From Anaerolineales bacterium (lineage in GTDB: Bacteria; Chloroflexota; Anaerolineae; 4572-78; J111): a stretch of 64,000 bases of DNA. The notes under the pieces are model-generated. The model was not told the origin of the DNA and did no database searches. It saw only the letters and a program-made list of their open reading frames with translations. The position numbers were made by a program, and so were the translations under genes. Where the stretch lies: positions 744,001-808,000 of the forward strand of contig JABTUK010000002.1 of NCBI GenBank assembly GCA_015075405.1, given 5' to 3'. Position 1 is the stretch's first letter; each line of letters opens with the position of its first letter. Shown here piece by piece: positions 53,144 to 62,041 of this stretch.

Positions 53144-53181
53144 GGGAACTCATAGGAACTCAAGGGAATTCAGGAGTTCCC
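53144..53181. repeat. Inverted repeat between convergent genes
   Basis: GGGAACTC (53144-53151) pairs with GAGTTCCC (53174-53181), and caaggga and gatccctt units flank it. It lies between the ends of the IclR and ATPase genes and may terminate one or both transcripts. Confidence 0.5.
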
Positions 53182-53204
53182 ACGAGATCCCTTGACCCAG
53201 TGTG

Positions 53205-54251
53205 CTAACTTAATGATATTGAGTTACCAATCCCCTTCAATTCAATCTCCCGCGCCCGGTGGCAACTGACAAAGTGGCCGGGGGTGATTTCTTCCAGTTT
53301 GGGTGTGACGGTCCGGCAGGTATCCACAGCGTAGCGACAGCGTGGGTGAAAGTAACAGCCCGACGGCGGGTTGGCCGGATCGGCCACCTCGCCTTGCAGC
53401 ACAATCCGCTGAGAACGCAGCCGGGGGTCGGGCTTGGGTACAGCCGATAGCAGCGCCTCGGTGTAAGGATGCCGGGGAGTCTTAAAAAGCGCCTCCGTTT
53501 TGGCAATTTCGACAATTTGGCCTACGTACATCACCGCCACCCGCTCGCTGATGTGTTTGACCACGCTCAAATCGTGGGCCACAAACAGATAAGTCAGGCC
53601 CAGTCGTTCCTGTAATTCAAGCAGCAGGTTGAGAATTTGCGCCTGCACCGAAACATCGAGCGCCGATACCGGCTCATCGGCCACCACCAAACGCGGATTC
53701 AGGGCCAGCGCCCGGGCAATGCCAATCCGTTGACGCTGCCCGCCGCTAAAGGCGTGCGGATATCGGCGCATATATTCGGGTCGCATCCCTACCAACCGCA
53801 GCAGTTCGGCCACCCGGTCCATGCGCTCCTGCCGATTTTTCATCCCATGCACCAGCAGTGGCTCGCCCACAATATCCAGCAGGGTCATACGCGGGTTGAG
53901 CGAGGAAAAGGGGTCTTGAAAAACCATCTGCATCTGAGAGCGAAGCCTCTGCACCTTGCTTTCAGGCATAGCCGCCACATCCACCACCGACCCATCACCG
54001 GTGCGAAAGAAAATCTGCCCTTCGGTTGGGTCAATTGCCCGCAGGATACAGCGTGATGTGGTCGTTTTGCCGCAGCCGCTTTCACCCACCAGCGACAGGG
54101 TTTCGCCCTGATTGACGAAAAAATTAACATCGTCAACAGCGCGGACGTGTCCGACCACTTTTTGCAGTATGCCCTTCCGAATAGGAAAGAACTTACGCAA
54201 GTTTTTTACTTCAAGTAGCACCTGGCCGTTAGACTCTTTCACGGTAGACAC
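53205..54251 (-). CDS. Opp/Dpp-type ABC transporter ATP-binding protein (OppF/DppF-like)
   Basis: 348 residues. Walker A GESGCGKT, signature FSGGQRQR, Walker [13 protein letters not shown]-loop VAHDL. C-terminal oligopeptide/dipeptide extension with the four-Cys iron-sulfur-like motif ([17 protein letters not shown]). Last gene of the five-gene importer operon that starts at 59888. Confidence 0.92.
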   Translation of the reverse strand: MSTVKESNGQVLLEVKNLRKFFPIRKGILQKVVGHVRAVDDVNFFVNQGETLSLVGESGCGKTTTSRCILRAIDPTEGQIFFRTGDGSVVDVAAMPESKVQRLRSQMQMVFQDPFSSLNPRMTLLDIVGEPLLVHGMKNRQERMDRVAELLRLVGMRPEYMRRYPHAFSGGQRQRIGIARALALNPRLVVADEPVSALDVSVQAQILNLLLELQERLGLTYLFVAHDLSVVKHISERVAVMYVGQIVEIAKTEALFKTPRHPYTEALLSAVPKPDPRLRSQRIVLQGEVADPANPPSGCYFHPRCRYAVDTCRTVTPKLEEITPGHFVSCHRAREIELKGIGNSISLS

Positions 54252-54262
54252 ACCTCAATTCA

Positions 54263-54312
54263 GGAGATTAGAGATTGGAGATTATATTCCTAATCTCCAA
54301 TCTCTAATCTCC
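54263..54312. repeat. Perfect 22-bp inverted repeat, taatctcc hairpin family
   Basis: 54263-54284 (starts GGAGATTAGAGATTGG) and 54291-54312 (starts TAATCTCCAATCTC) are perfect complements around a 6-base loop. The unit ggagatta is itself repeated in each arm. The stop codon of the gene at 54304 lies inside the right arm. Confidence 0.85.
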
Positions 54313-55326
54313 CATCTTCTTTCCATTTTCATACAAAAAACAACTCACCTTTTGCCGCTCGTTTAACGACAACAGGGTTGGTTCCTGCCGGTCACATGTG
54401 CCGCGCATAAACTCCGGACAACGAGGGTGAAAGGGGCAGCCGGTTGGACGGTTGTAAGGATGCGGAATAGAGCCGGTGATGGTCGGCAGTTTGACTCGCG
54501 CGGTGGACTCGATACTGGGAATGGAGCGCAAAAGAGCCTTGGTATATGGATGCTTGGGGGCGTGGAATATGTCATCTACCGGGCCTTCCTCGACGACCCG
54601 GCCCAGGTACATCACCACCACGTCGTCGGCCATTTCAGCGATGACGCCCAGATTGTGGGTGATGAGCATGATCGCCATGCCGCGCTGCTGCTGCAACTGT
54701 CGCAACAGGTCAAGAATTTGGGCCTGGGTGGTCACATCCAGTGCAGTGGTCGGCTCGTCGGCAATGAGCAGCCGGGGATCACACGACAGGGCCATAGCAA
54801 TCATGGCCCGCTGGCGCAAACCGCCGCTCAATTGAAAGGCATACTCGTCAATCCGGCGTTCGGGCTTGGGGATACCCACCTGGCGCAGCGATTCAACCGC
54901 TTTCTCTCTGGCCTGGCGTTCATTCAGCCCAAAATGCAGCCGGATCGCCTCGATAATCTGGTTGCCGATTGTATGCACCGGGCTGAAGGAGGTCATTGGC
55001 TCCTGGAAAACCAGGCCAATTTCCGGTCCCCGGATGGCCCGCATCTCTTTGCTGTTAGGACTCAGCCGGGTCAACTCGATTTCTTCGCCGTTGGCGCGGC
55101 GCAGTTTGATCTCACCCTCCACAATGCGGCCAGGTTCTTCCACAATCCGCAGGATGGATTGGGAAGTCACACTCTTGCCGCAGCCGCTTTCGCCGACAAT
55201 GCCCAACGTCTTGCCAGGATACACGTCAAAAGTGGCCCCATCCACCGCCTTGACGGTTCCCTCATCCTGAAAAAAGTATGTTTTCAGATTTTTTACCGAC
55301 AGTAGCGTTTTATGTCCGTTGTCCAT
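54304..55326 (-). CDS. Opp/Dpp-type ABC transporter ATP-binding protein (OppD/DppD-like)
   Basis: About 340 residues from ATG 55326; the frame runs on to 55410 through an inverted repeat and is not family-like there. Walker A GESGCGKS, signature LSGGLRQR, Walker [13 protein letters not shown]-loop ITHNL. C-terminal Cys-rich extension [16 protein letters not shown]. The final codons (KMGD and stop) lie in the hairpin at 54263-54312. Confidence 0.9.
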   Translation of the reverse strand: MDNGHKTLLSVKNLKTYFFQDEGTVKAVDGATFDVYPGKTLGIVGESGCGKSVTSQSILRIVEEPGRIVEGEIKLRRANGEEIELTRLSPNSKEMRAIRGPEIGLVFQEPMTSFSPVHTIGNQIIEAIRLHFGLNERQAREKAVESLRQVGIPKPERRIDEYAFQLSGGLRQRAMIAMALSCDPRLLIADEPTTALDVTTQAQILDLLRQLQQQRGMAIMLITHNLGVIAEMADDVVVMYLGRVVEEGPVDDIFHAPKHPYTKALLRSIPSIESTARVKLPTITGSIPHPYNRPTGCPFHPRCPEFMRGTCDRQEPTLLSLNERQKVSCFLYENGKKMGD

Positions 55327-55370
55327 ATCGTCATCCAGATAAGTTCTTCCAGCCGTTTTTGATGGATTTC

Positions 55371-55432
55371 TGATACGTGATGCGTAATGCGTAAGGGCTT
55401 TACGAGTCACGCATCACGCATCACGCATCACT
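55371..55432. repeat. Inverted repeat, gtgatgcgtaat hairpin family, copy 2
   Basis: tgatacgtgatgcgtaatgc and gtaagg face cgagtcacgcatcacgcatc and acgcatcac. It lies between oppC-like stop and oppD-like start. Confidence 0.75.
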
Positions 55433-55433
55433 C

Positions 55434-56585
55434 TCATCCATACGGGTCCGCCGCGTCGCGGAGGCCGTCGCCCATAAAATTAAAGGCCAGCACCGCGATA
55501 ATGACGGGAATGGCCGGGATCAACAGCCACGGTGAAATTGCCAACGCCTGGATATTCTGCGCGTCCTGCAACAATACCCCCCAACTAATGGCGGGCGGGC
55601 GCAGTCCCAGGCCCAAAAAGCTGAGCGAGGTTTCGCTAATAATCATAGCCGGAAGCGCCAGCGTTGTCGCCGCGATAATGTGGCTTAGGAATGAAGGCAC
55701 CATGTGGCGAAAGATGATGCGCATGCGGCTGCAACCGGACAGGCGGGCCGCCATGACAAAGTCTTCCTCGCGCAGCGAAAGGAATCGTCCCCGCACCACG
55801 CGGGCTAACTCAGTCCAACCCAATAGCGAGATAATGATGGTGATAGCAAAGTAAACCTGGTTGACGCTCCAGGTGCTGGGCAGCGCCGCGGCCAGGCCCA
55901 TCCACAACGGAATCGTGGGCAGAGAGCGCAAAATCTCGATGATACGTTGGATGACCGTATCAATCAGGCCGCCATAGTAACCGGAAATGCCACCCAGCAT
56001 CACTCCCAAAATCAGGCTGAGGGCAACGCTTACCAACCCAATGATCAACGAAGTCCGCGTGGCATACATCAGCCGGGACCACAGGTCGCGCCCCTGCACA
56101 TCCGTCCCCATCAGAAAGAGTGTTTCTTCCGCTTCCGCGCCTTCCACGCTAATAAGATGCAAGTTGGTGGGAATAAAACCTAGCCACTTATACTCATAGC
56201 CGGGTCCAAAGAAACGCACCGGAAATTTTAGGTTAGGATCGGGCGTGTAGACCCGCTTAAACGTTTTGAGATCGCGCTTGCCGGTCATGCCAAAAACGTG
56301 AGGGCTGAAGGCGCCGTTGTCAAACCAATGAATGGGTTGGGGGATCATCAGGGACCGCTGGGCATCGGAAGTTTCGGGGTCGACATAAGCCAGGAATTCG
56401 GCATTCATGGCGATGAGGTAAAAAAAGATCAGAACAAAAGTTGCCCCCATGGCCAATTTGTGCTTGCGGAAACGCCACCACATCAACTGCCATTGGGTGG
56501 CAACCGCAACCCGCTCCTCGGCCTGGGTGACAACAAACTCTTGTTCCTCCAGCTCCTGGGGAGGAGTCATGATTGATTCCGCCAT
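55434..56585 (-). CDS. Opp/Dpp-type ABC transporter permease (OppC/DppC-like)
   Basis: 383 residues. One N-terminal helix, a ~100-residue extracytoplasmic insert (FGMTGKRDLKTFKRVYTPDP), then the permease core from GTDVQGRDLWSRLMYATRTS with EAA loop REEDFVMAARLSGCSRMRII. Ends LRDAADPYG. The insert is longer than in typical DppC and is shared, as far as I recall, by sugar-oligomer importers of this type. Its start overlaps the stop of the preceding permease by one base. Confidence 0.9.
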   Translation of the reverse strand: MAESIMTPPQELEEQEFVVTQAEERVAVATQWQLMWWRFRKHKLAMGATFVLIFFYLIAMNAEFLAYVDPETSDAQRSLMIPQPIHWFDNGAFSPHVFGMTGKRDLKTFKRVYTPDPNLKFPVRFFGPGYEYKWLGFIPTNLHLISVEGAEAEETLFLMGTDVQGRDLWSRLMYATRTSLIIGLVSVALSLILGVMLGGISGYYGGLIDTVIQRIIEILRSLPTIPLWMGLAAALPSTWSVNQVYFAITIIISLLGWTELARVVRGRFLSLREEDFVMAARLSGCSRMRIIFRHMVPSFLSHIIAATTLALPAMIISETSLSFLGLGLRPPAISWGVLLQDAQNIQALAISPWLLIPAIPVIIAVLAFNFMGDGLRDAADPYG

Positions 56586-57574
56586 TATTGCCTCCCTAGC
56601 CGAATGCGCGGGTCAACCCACATTAACAATAAGTCGGAAATGAATGTGCCGATAACCGTCATTACCCCAAGCAGCAACACGATGGTTCCGGCCAGAAAGA
56701 CATCCTGAGCAATAAGCGCCTTGAGGAGCAGCGGCCCCACCGTCGGCAGGCTCAACACCAGCGAGACAATGATACTGCCCGAAATGACAAAAGGGAACAG
56801 GTAGCCGATGGTACTGACAAAAGGATTCAGCGCCACCCGCACCGGGTACTTCATAATCACTCGTGCCTCAGACAGCCCCCTGGCCCGCGCCGTCATCACA
56901 TAAGGCTTACGCAGCTCGTCGAGCAGATTGGAGCGCATGATGCGAATCATTTGCGCCGTGCCCCCGATGCCCAGCACGATGGCCACAATGGGCAGATGCT
57001 TGAGCAAATCCACAAATTTGGCCCAACCCCACGGCGCGTCGGCCATCTCGGCCGAGAACAGCCCGCCAACATTGGCGTCGAAATATCTGAAACCGACGTA
57101 CATGACGATGAGGGCCAGCATAAAGCCGGGGATGGCCAGGCCGATAAAGCCGATGAATGTAGCTATGTAATCGCCAATAGAATAGCGCTTGACCGCCGAA
57201 TAGATGCCGATGGGCAGCGCCACCGCCCAGGTAAAGATGATGGCCGCCAGCGAAATAACAATCGTCAGGGCCAGACGGTCGCCGATAACGTCGAGCACCG
57301 GCCGGTTCCACTCGATGGCCATGCCAAAGTTGCCCTGCATGATCAAGCCCATCCACCTGAAATACTGGACGTAGAGCGGCTGATCGAGAGCATACTGGGC
57401 GCGGAGCGCCTGCGCCTCCCCTTCCGTTACCCCAGACCCTGAAGACGACATCATGGCAATGTACGAGGTCACGTAATCGCCGGGGGGCAGTTGGATGATC
57501 ATAAACGAGAGGATGGTGATGGCCCAGATAGTCAGAAGAGCCAGAATCAAACGGCGAACGATATAAGCTATCAT
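56585..57574 (-). CDS. Opp/Dpp-type ABC transporter permease (OppB/DppB-like)
   Basis: 329 residues. Starts with the family's first helix (YIVRRLILALLTIWAITILS), has six helices and the loop LRKPYVMTARARGLSEARVI, and ends MWVDPRIRLGRQ. Forms a heterodimer with the OppC-like permease. Confidence 0.92.
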   Translation of the reverse strand: MIAYIVRRLILALLTIWAITILSFMIIQLPPGDYVTSYIAMMSSSGSGVTEGEAQALRAQYALDQPLYVQYFRWMGLIMQGNFGMAIEWNRPVLDVIGDRLALTIVISLAAIIFTWAVALPIGIYSAVKRYSIGDYIATFIGFIGLAIPGFMLALIVMYVGFRYFDANVGGLFSAEMADAPWGWAKFVDLLKHLPIVAIVLGIGGTAQMIRIMRSNLLDELRKPYVMTARARGLSEARVIMKYPVRVALNPFVSTIGYLFPFVISGSIIVSLVLSLPTVGPLLLKALIAQDVFLAGTIVLLLGVMTVIGTFISDLLLMWVDPRIRLGRQ

Positions 57575-57635
57575 AAAGTTACACCTCTCTACCCTCCCTC
57601 AACCTGGACATAGAGAAGGGATAAGGCTGTTCGAA

Positions 57636-57707
57636 ATTCGTGATGCGTGATACGTGATGCGTGACAGTTTTAGCCGTAAATCATTACGCATCACGCATCA
57701 CGTATCA
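57636..57707. repeat. Inverted repeat, gtgatgcgtaat hairpin family, copy 3
   Basis: aaattcgtgatgcgtgatac and gtgatgcgtga face tcattacgcatcacgcatca and cgtatcat. It lies between the binding-protein stop and the first permease, a position known to lower downstream expression. Confidence 0.75.
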
Positions 57708-57743
57708 TCCCTTTGACTAATTTAAATCTTGGAACTCTCTCAG

Positions 57744-59888
57744 TTACGCCTTGAAGAAGAAGGTGATAGGCTGCGAAGAACACGGCGTGCGCGCGTGCTG
57801 CGCGTTTACCTGGCGCGCCGGGATATTGCCCATATTGTTCTTGACAATCCGCACACCCATAAACGCCGGCGACTGGCCGACCGTGCCGATGCTCCACTGC
57901 TGCTCGACGATGATCTTCCAGATTTCTTGCGCGTTCTTAATCTGGCCGGCTTCGTCCAGCCCGAACGCCTCCCGGTAGAGGTCAAAGGCGCGCAGCATTT
58001 CGGGGTCGGTTGGTTTGGTACCCTGCTCGCCATTGGAAGCATACCATTTGGCATAGGCCATGCCCATGTGGCACTCATTCGGGTCTATCGGCAGGGCGTG
58101 GCGGGCAAAGAGGTAGAGCATTTCCGAACCATCGTTGGCCCAGGTAATCATCTGGTGTTCGTTGTTGGCGGTCATGCCAAAGGCAATGTTACGTTCGGTC
58201 TCCTTGACATTCACATCAATGCCGATCTTTTTCCACTGTTGCTTGATCATTTCACCTATCTGGGTATAGGGAACAAACGACCCGCCCACGGTGATCATTT
58301 CAAGCTGTAAGCGTCCCTTACCGTCGGGGCGGAGGCGGAAGCCTTCGCTGTCTTTCTCGGTCAGACCCACTTTGTCCAGCAGCGCGTTGGCTTCATCCAG
58401 ATCAAGCGTACACCACTTGGAGCGATAGTCTATACCAGGGCTGTAGATGGTGTCTTCTGCCGGCGCCGTGGAGCCAGGCACACCGACGCCGAGCCAGAAG
58501 GCCTCGTTGAGCTGATCGCGGTCAATCCCCAGCGAGAGCGCATGGCGGAAGTCTTTGTTCTGGATTAGCTTGGCTATGACAGGATCGCCTGTATACGCGT
58601 TACCCATATGGATCGCCACGTCCGAGCCATTGAAGGCCGGGTCGAGGTGAACGGTATAGTTGCCTTTTTCGGCGCTTTCCAGGAAAACGGGCAGCTTGGC
58701 CAGGCCCATGTGGCGTTCCTGGATGTCGTACTCACCGGCAATAGCCCGCAGGTTGGCCACTTCGACGTTCTCGGCCAGGGTCATAGTGATCTTGTCAATA
58801 TACGGCAGTTGGTTGCCTTCGGTGTCTACGGCCCAGAAGTACGGATTGCGTTCCATGCTCCAGGTGGGCGTGCTGATCGGGCTGGTTGTCCGCCAGGGCG
58901 TCATCACCGGCAATTCAGGATTGAGCGCCCAACTGTACTTGTTCTTGAGCAGAGAGACCCAGTTGTCAAAGCCCGCGTCCGTGGCCATTTTGTTGACCTC
59001 TGCTTCGGATGAGTACTTGGGCAAGAATTGTTTGATGTAATGCGCCGGGCAATACCCACCCCCATAATTTCCGAACGCGCCCCGCGTGGCAAAACCGGCC
59101 CCGATGCCCGTGCTGCCGGCCAGGGTGTAGACAAAGTAGGGATATGCTTCGGGGAATTCAAAGGCGATGGTAAAGTCGTCAACCTTTTTCATAACACCCG
59201 GCTGGCCGTTGATCTGCATTTCGGGGAAGGGGGTGGGCACGATTTCAGGGTTCGAGTAAATATCCTCGAACCAGAACATGAAGTCGTCCGCGGTCAGCGG
59301 CTCGCCGTCAGACCATTTGGCCCCTTTGCGCAGGAAAATAGTGATCGTCGTGCCGTCTTCGCTCACCTCCCACCCTTTGGCCAGGGCGGGCACAATCTTA
59401 GAGCCGGTGTAATCAAAGTGTAATATCTTATCGTTTGAGTTGATACGGTTGCCGTTTTCGTGGTCCGCCGGGCCGGTAAAAGCGCGCCGCCAGGTGCCGC
59501 CATATTGGCCAATTTCTGTAAGGGGCTGGATAACCAGCAAATCTTCGGGATCGGGCAGGCGCTCTTCAACTGGAGGCAGGTCACCGGCTGTGACCAGCTC
59601 GGCCAGCATGGGCGCTTCGCCAAATTGTTTGGGAAACTGGGTTACATCGAGGATAAGGGTAGGGCCTTCGAGTTTGCCAACCAACCCGCCGAGATCATCG
59701 GCTTGAAGAGCGGCAATCGCATTGGCGGCCCCTGTAGCCGTGGGGGCCAAGGTGGGGGGAGTTTCAGCAGCGGCTGTGGCTACTTGCGGCAGATAACCGC
59801 CAAAGGCTACTGAACCTGTAGTGAGCGCAGCCAAACGCAAAAATTCGCGTCGAGACACGCCCTTTGATTTAGACCTCTCCGTCTTCAT
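57744..59888 (-). CDS. Opp/Dpp-type ABC transporter substrate-binding protein, Tat-exported
   Basis: About 714 residues from ATG 59888 (GGAGG 11 bases upstream; TTG 59897 is too close to it). The twin-arginine signal is SRREFLRLAALTTG. The family 5 solute-binding domain covers the rest, with YGGTWRRAFTG, LRKGAKWSDGEPLTADDFMF and VHLDPAFNGSD. Proteins of this length in this clade usually bind oligosaccharides. The pairing with kdu genes suggests unsaturated uronides, but peptides are not excluded. Its promoter carries two GTTCA-N5 operators. Confidence 0.9.
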   Translation of the reverse strand: MKTERSKSKGVSRREFLRLAALTTGSVAFGGYLPQVATAAAETPPTLAPTATGAANAIAALQADDLGGLVGKLEGPTLILDVTQFPKQFGEAPMLAELVTAGDLPPVEERLPDPEDLLVIQPLTEIGQYGGTWRRAFTGPADHENGNRINSNDKILHFDYTGSKIVPALAKGWEVSEDGTTITIFLRKGAKWSDGEPLTADDFMFWFEDIYSNPEIVPTPFPEMQINGQPGVMKKVDDFTIAFEFPEAYPYFVYTLAGSTGIGAGFATRGAFGNYGGGYCPAHYIKQFLPKYSSEAEVNKMATDAGFDNWVSLLKNKYSWALNPELPVMTPWRTTSPISTPTWSMERNPYFWAVDTEGNQLPYIDKITMTLAENVEVANLRAIAGEYDIQERHMGLAKLPVFLESAEKGNYTVHLDPAFNGSDVAIHMGNAYTGDPVIAKLIQNKDFRHALSLGIDRDQLNEAFWLGVGVPGSTAPAEDTIYSPGIDYRSKWCTLDLDEANALLDKVGLTEKDSEGFRLRPDGKGRLQLEMITVGGSFVPYTQIGEMIKQQWKKIGIDVNVKETERNIAFGMTANNEHQMITWANDGSEMLYLFARHALPIDPNECHMGMAYAKWYASNGEQGTKPTDPEMLRAFDLYREAFGLDEAGQIKNAQEIWKIIVEQQWSIGTVGQSPAFMGVRIVKNNMGNIPARQVNAQHARTPCSSQPITFFFKA

Positions 59889-59935
59889 AATTAGCAATAC
59901 CTCCTTGTACTCTAAATTGATATTAATAAATGGTA

Positions 59936-59970
59936 GTTCATTATTTGAACTAACAGTTCAAACTACGAAC
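59936..59970. promoter_or_regulatory. Two tandem GTTCA-N5-TGAAC operators of the Opp-type operon
   Basis: GTTCATTATTTGAAC (59936-59950, a perfect 5-bp dyad) and GTTCAAACTACGAAC (59956-59970, one mismatch). Both lie immediately downstream of the minus-strand -10 box, so binding would block the start of transcription. Confidence 0.7.
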
Positions 59971-59999
59971 ATTATAACATTCCTTATCGGAATTGTCAA
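59971..59999 (-). promoter_or_regulatory. Consensus promoter of the Opp-type operon
   Basis: On the minus strand TTGACA (59999-59994), 17-base spacer, TATAAT (59976-59971), both hexamers perfect. Confidence 0.75.
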
Positions 60000-60032
60000 G
60001 CAAAAACTGAAAATTTTATCATGCGTCTAAAC

Positions 60033-60062
60033 TTGACAGATATCAGACAGGTGCATTAGAAT
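60033..60062 (+). promoter_or_regulatory. Putative promoter of the GntR gene
   Basis: TTGACA (60033-60038), 18-base spacer, TAGAAT (60057-60062). Confidence 0.55.
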
Positions 60063-60109
60063 AAACCAATTGTGTGTGCTTGTCAAATCTTTTTTGGTGG
60101 TCTTAAACT

Positions 60110-60874
60110 ATGGAAATGTCTCTCAAACGCCTGGAGCGGCCCGCGCTTTTTCGGTCGGTACAGGATATTATCAAGAATTACATTCTGGAAAACAATTTGA
60201 CTGCCGGCGCACCGCTCCCGCCGGAGATGGAACTGGCCCGGCAATTGGGGGTCAGTCGCAGTTCGGTGCGTGAGGCAGTCAAGGCGCTTGAGTCGCTGGG
60301 TATTCTGGAAACCCGCCGCGGTAGCGGGCTGTTTGTGCAAGATTTTTCCTTTGAACCGCTCCTGGAAAATCTGCCTTATGGTCTGTTGTTTGCTCTGCCG
60401 CAACTGGCGGATTTATTAGCCGTCCGACGAGTCCTGGAGACAGGCATGGCGGAGGCGGCCTTGGCCGTCATAACCCCGCAGCAGCTTAGCCAACTGCAAC
60501 TATTGACCCAACAGATGCTCCTCAAGGCTGAACAGGGGCAGACTTTCCCGGATGAGGATCGAGAATTTCACGTCACCCTCTTTGCCAGCCTGCAAAATCA
60601 GGTATTGTTAAAACTGCTTGATATTTTCTGGCTGACATTTCATAAAGCAGCCCAACTGACCGACCTGCAAGACCGTGATCCGCTGCGGACTTATCAAGAT
60701 CACGTGGCTATCCTCGAGGCCGTTGCAGCCGGTGAGGCCGCGCAGGTTCAGCTGGCGCTGGACCAACATTACCTTAGCCTTGAAGAGCGTTTGAAGCAGG
60801 CTCAACAGATTCGAATTAGCTCCTTCGTAAATACCCCCACCCCAACCCCTCCCCCGAATCGGGGGAGGGGCTAG
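60110..60874 (+). CDS. GntR family regulator, FadR subfamily
   Basis: 254 residues. N-terminal GntR winged helix (GAPLPPEMELARQLGVSRSS, VREAVKALESLGILETRRGS) and an all-helical FCD effector domain (about 95-230) with the metal-binding His/Asp pattern (EFHVTLF, DHVAILEAV). FCD regulators commonly sense uronates or other organic acids. The last ~14 residues (NTPTPTPPPNRGRG) and stop are encoded by a GC-rich inverted repeat, so the native C-terminus was probably replaced or extended. Start could be ATG 60110 or 60116. Confidence 0.88.
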   Translation: MEMSLKRLERPALFRSVQDIIKNYILENNLTAGAPLPPEMELARQLGVSRSSVREAVKALESLGILETRRGSGLFVQDFSFEPLLENLPYGLLFALPQLADLLAVRRVLETGMAEAALAVITPQQLSQLQLLTQQMLLKAEQGQTFPDEDREFHVTLFASLQNQVLLKLLDIFWLTFHKAAQLTDLQDRDPLRTYQDHVAILEAVAAGEAAQVQLALDQHYLSLEERLKQAQQIRISSFVNTPTPTPPPNRGRG

Positions 60875-60881
60875 GGGTGGT
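60833..60881. repeat. GC-rich inverted repeat at the GntR 3' end
   Basis: CCCCTCCCCC (60846-60855) pairs with GGGGGAGGGG (60861-60870), extended by ACCCCCACCCCAA against CTAGGGGTGGT. It includes the GntR stop codon at 60872-60874. Confidence 0.75.
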
Positions 60882-60920
60882 ATGCCACAGGCTCGTGACG
60901 ACTCCTGATTACTTTTTATC

Positions 60921-60976
60921 TGTAATGCGTAATGGTTTTAGGCTGAAAAATTTTACGCATCACGCATCACGAATTT
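60921..60976. repeat. Inverted repeat, gtgatgcgtaat hairpin family, copy 4
   Basis: tgtaatgcgtaatggtttta faces aaattttacgcatcacgcat, a diverged copy. Lies between the GntR gene and the DHDPS-family gene. Confidence 0.65.
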
Positions 60977-61006
60977 TGGTTATATTCCCGAAAGGTATTC
61001 ATCACC

Positions 61007-61906
61007 ATGTCCAAATCTATCTTTAACGGCCTGATTCCTCCCTTGTTAACCCCTCTACTGCCCGACGATACGATTGACCGGCAGAGTGTACAGCGCCTGG
61101 TTGAGCATATTTTGGCCGGCGGCGGCAACGGCGTCTTCGCCCTGGGCAGTTCCGGCGAAGGACCCTTTTTGAGCCTGGCCCAACGGCGCACTCTGGTGCA
61201 ATCTACGGCGGAAGTGCTGCATGGGCGAGGCCTGCTGCTAGTGGGTGTTTCTGAATGTAGCGTGCGGCGGGTCAAAGCGGTGATGGATGCGCTTAACCTG
61301 CCTGGGGTGGACGCCTTTGTGTTGACGGTACCTTTTTACGGCCAATTCAGCCAGCCCCATATCCAGCGCGATTTCTTCAAAGCAATCGCCGACGAGTCCT
61401 CCCGGCCACTGCTGCTCTATAATATCCCGCAAGCCGTACATGCCGTGGTCGAACCCGAAACGCTGGCCGAACTGAGCCATCACCCGCATATAGTCGGGGT
61501 CAAAGATAGCCATGGCGACTTAGAACGTTTCCAACGCCTGGTGTGGTTAAGCCGTGAAACGGATTTGGCGGTTTTGCAGGGGGCCGAATCGGTGGCCGGG
61601 CTAAGCATGTTAGCCGGGGCCGATGGGTTAGTTTGCGGCCTGGGTAATCTGGTCCCGGCTTGGTTTACGGCCATCATCGAGGCGGCCCACGCCAATCAGC
61701 CGGACCGGATCCAGGAGATACAACAACGGATTGTAGCCCTGGGCCGGTTGCACACTTACAATCACTGGCTGAGCTGCCTGAAAACTGCGGCCAGCCTGTT
61801 GGGTTTGTGTGAGCCGTTGGTCTCAGCGCCGCTGCCCCGGCTGTCGGCGGATGAAACAGCTCGTATTCGCAGCTTGCTGCAAGAGCAGGGGTTGAGTCCG
61901 ATTTAA
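61007..61906 (+). CDS. Dihydrodipicolinate synthase family aldolase/lyase
   Basis: 299 residues. TIM-barrel class I aldolase of the DapA/NanA/KdgA superfamily: GSSGEG phosphate/carboxylate loop at ~48-52, Tyr 138 (LLYNIPQ) and Schiff-base Lys 166 (VGVKDSHGD). In this setting a 2-keto-3-deoxy-sugar-acid aldolase or 5-dehydro-4-deoxyglucarate-type dehydratase is more likely than lysine synthesis; the exact substrate cannot be set. It would finish the breakdown of the KduD product after further steps. Confidence 0.82.
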   Translation: MSKSIFNGLIPPLLTPLLPDDTIDRQSVQRLVEHILAGGGNGVFALGSSGEGPFLSLAQRRTLVQSTAEVLHGRGLLLVGVSECSVRRVKAVMDALNLPGVDAFVLTVPFYGQFSQPHIQRDFFKAIADESSRPLLLYNIPQAVHAVVEPETLAELSHHPHIVGVKDSHGDLERFQRLVWLSRETDLAVLQGAESVAGLSMLAGADGLVCGLGNLVPAWFTAIIEAAHANQPDRIQEIQQRIVALGRLHTYNHWLSCLKTAASLLGLCEPLVSAPLPRLSADETARIRSLLQEQGLSPI

Positions 61907-61909
61907 CCC

Positions 61910-61938
61910 TTGACAACTCCCCTAAGCGGTGTTATAAT
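61910..61938 (+). promoter_or_regulatory. Consensus promoter of kduI-kduD
   Basis: TTGACA (61910-61915), 17-base spacer, TATAAT (61933-61938), both perfect. The operator 61959-61973 follows about 15 bases after the expected transcription start. Confidence 0.75.
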
Positions 61939-61958
61939 GTTTAGTAATTGAACTAATA

Positions 61959-61973
61959 GTTCATATAATGAAC
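61959..61973. promoter_or_regulatory. GTTCA-N5-TGAAC operator of kduI-kduD
   Basis: GTTCATATAATGAAC, perfect dyad within TAGTTCAT/ATGAACTA. A further TGAAC half-site is at 61949-61953. Confidence 0.7.
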
Positions 61974-62041
61974 TAACCGCGGCTTCTTCTCTTTCTCAAG
62001 CACCGCTTCAATCTTTGATGTTTTGGACAAGGAGGTCCTCT

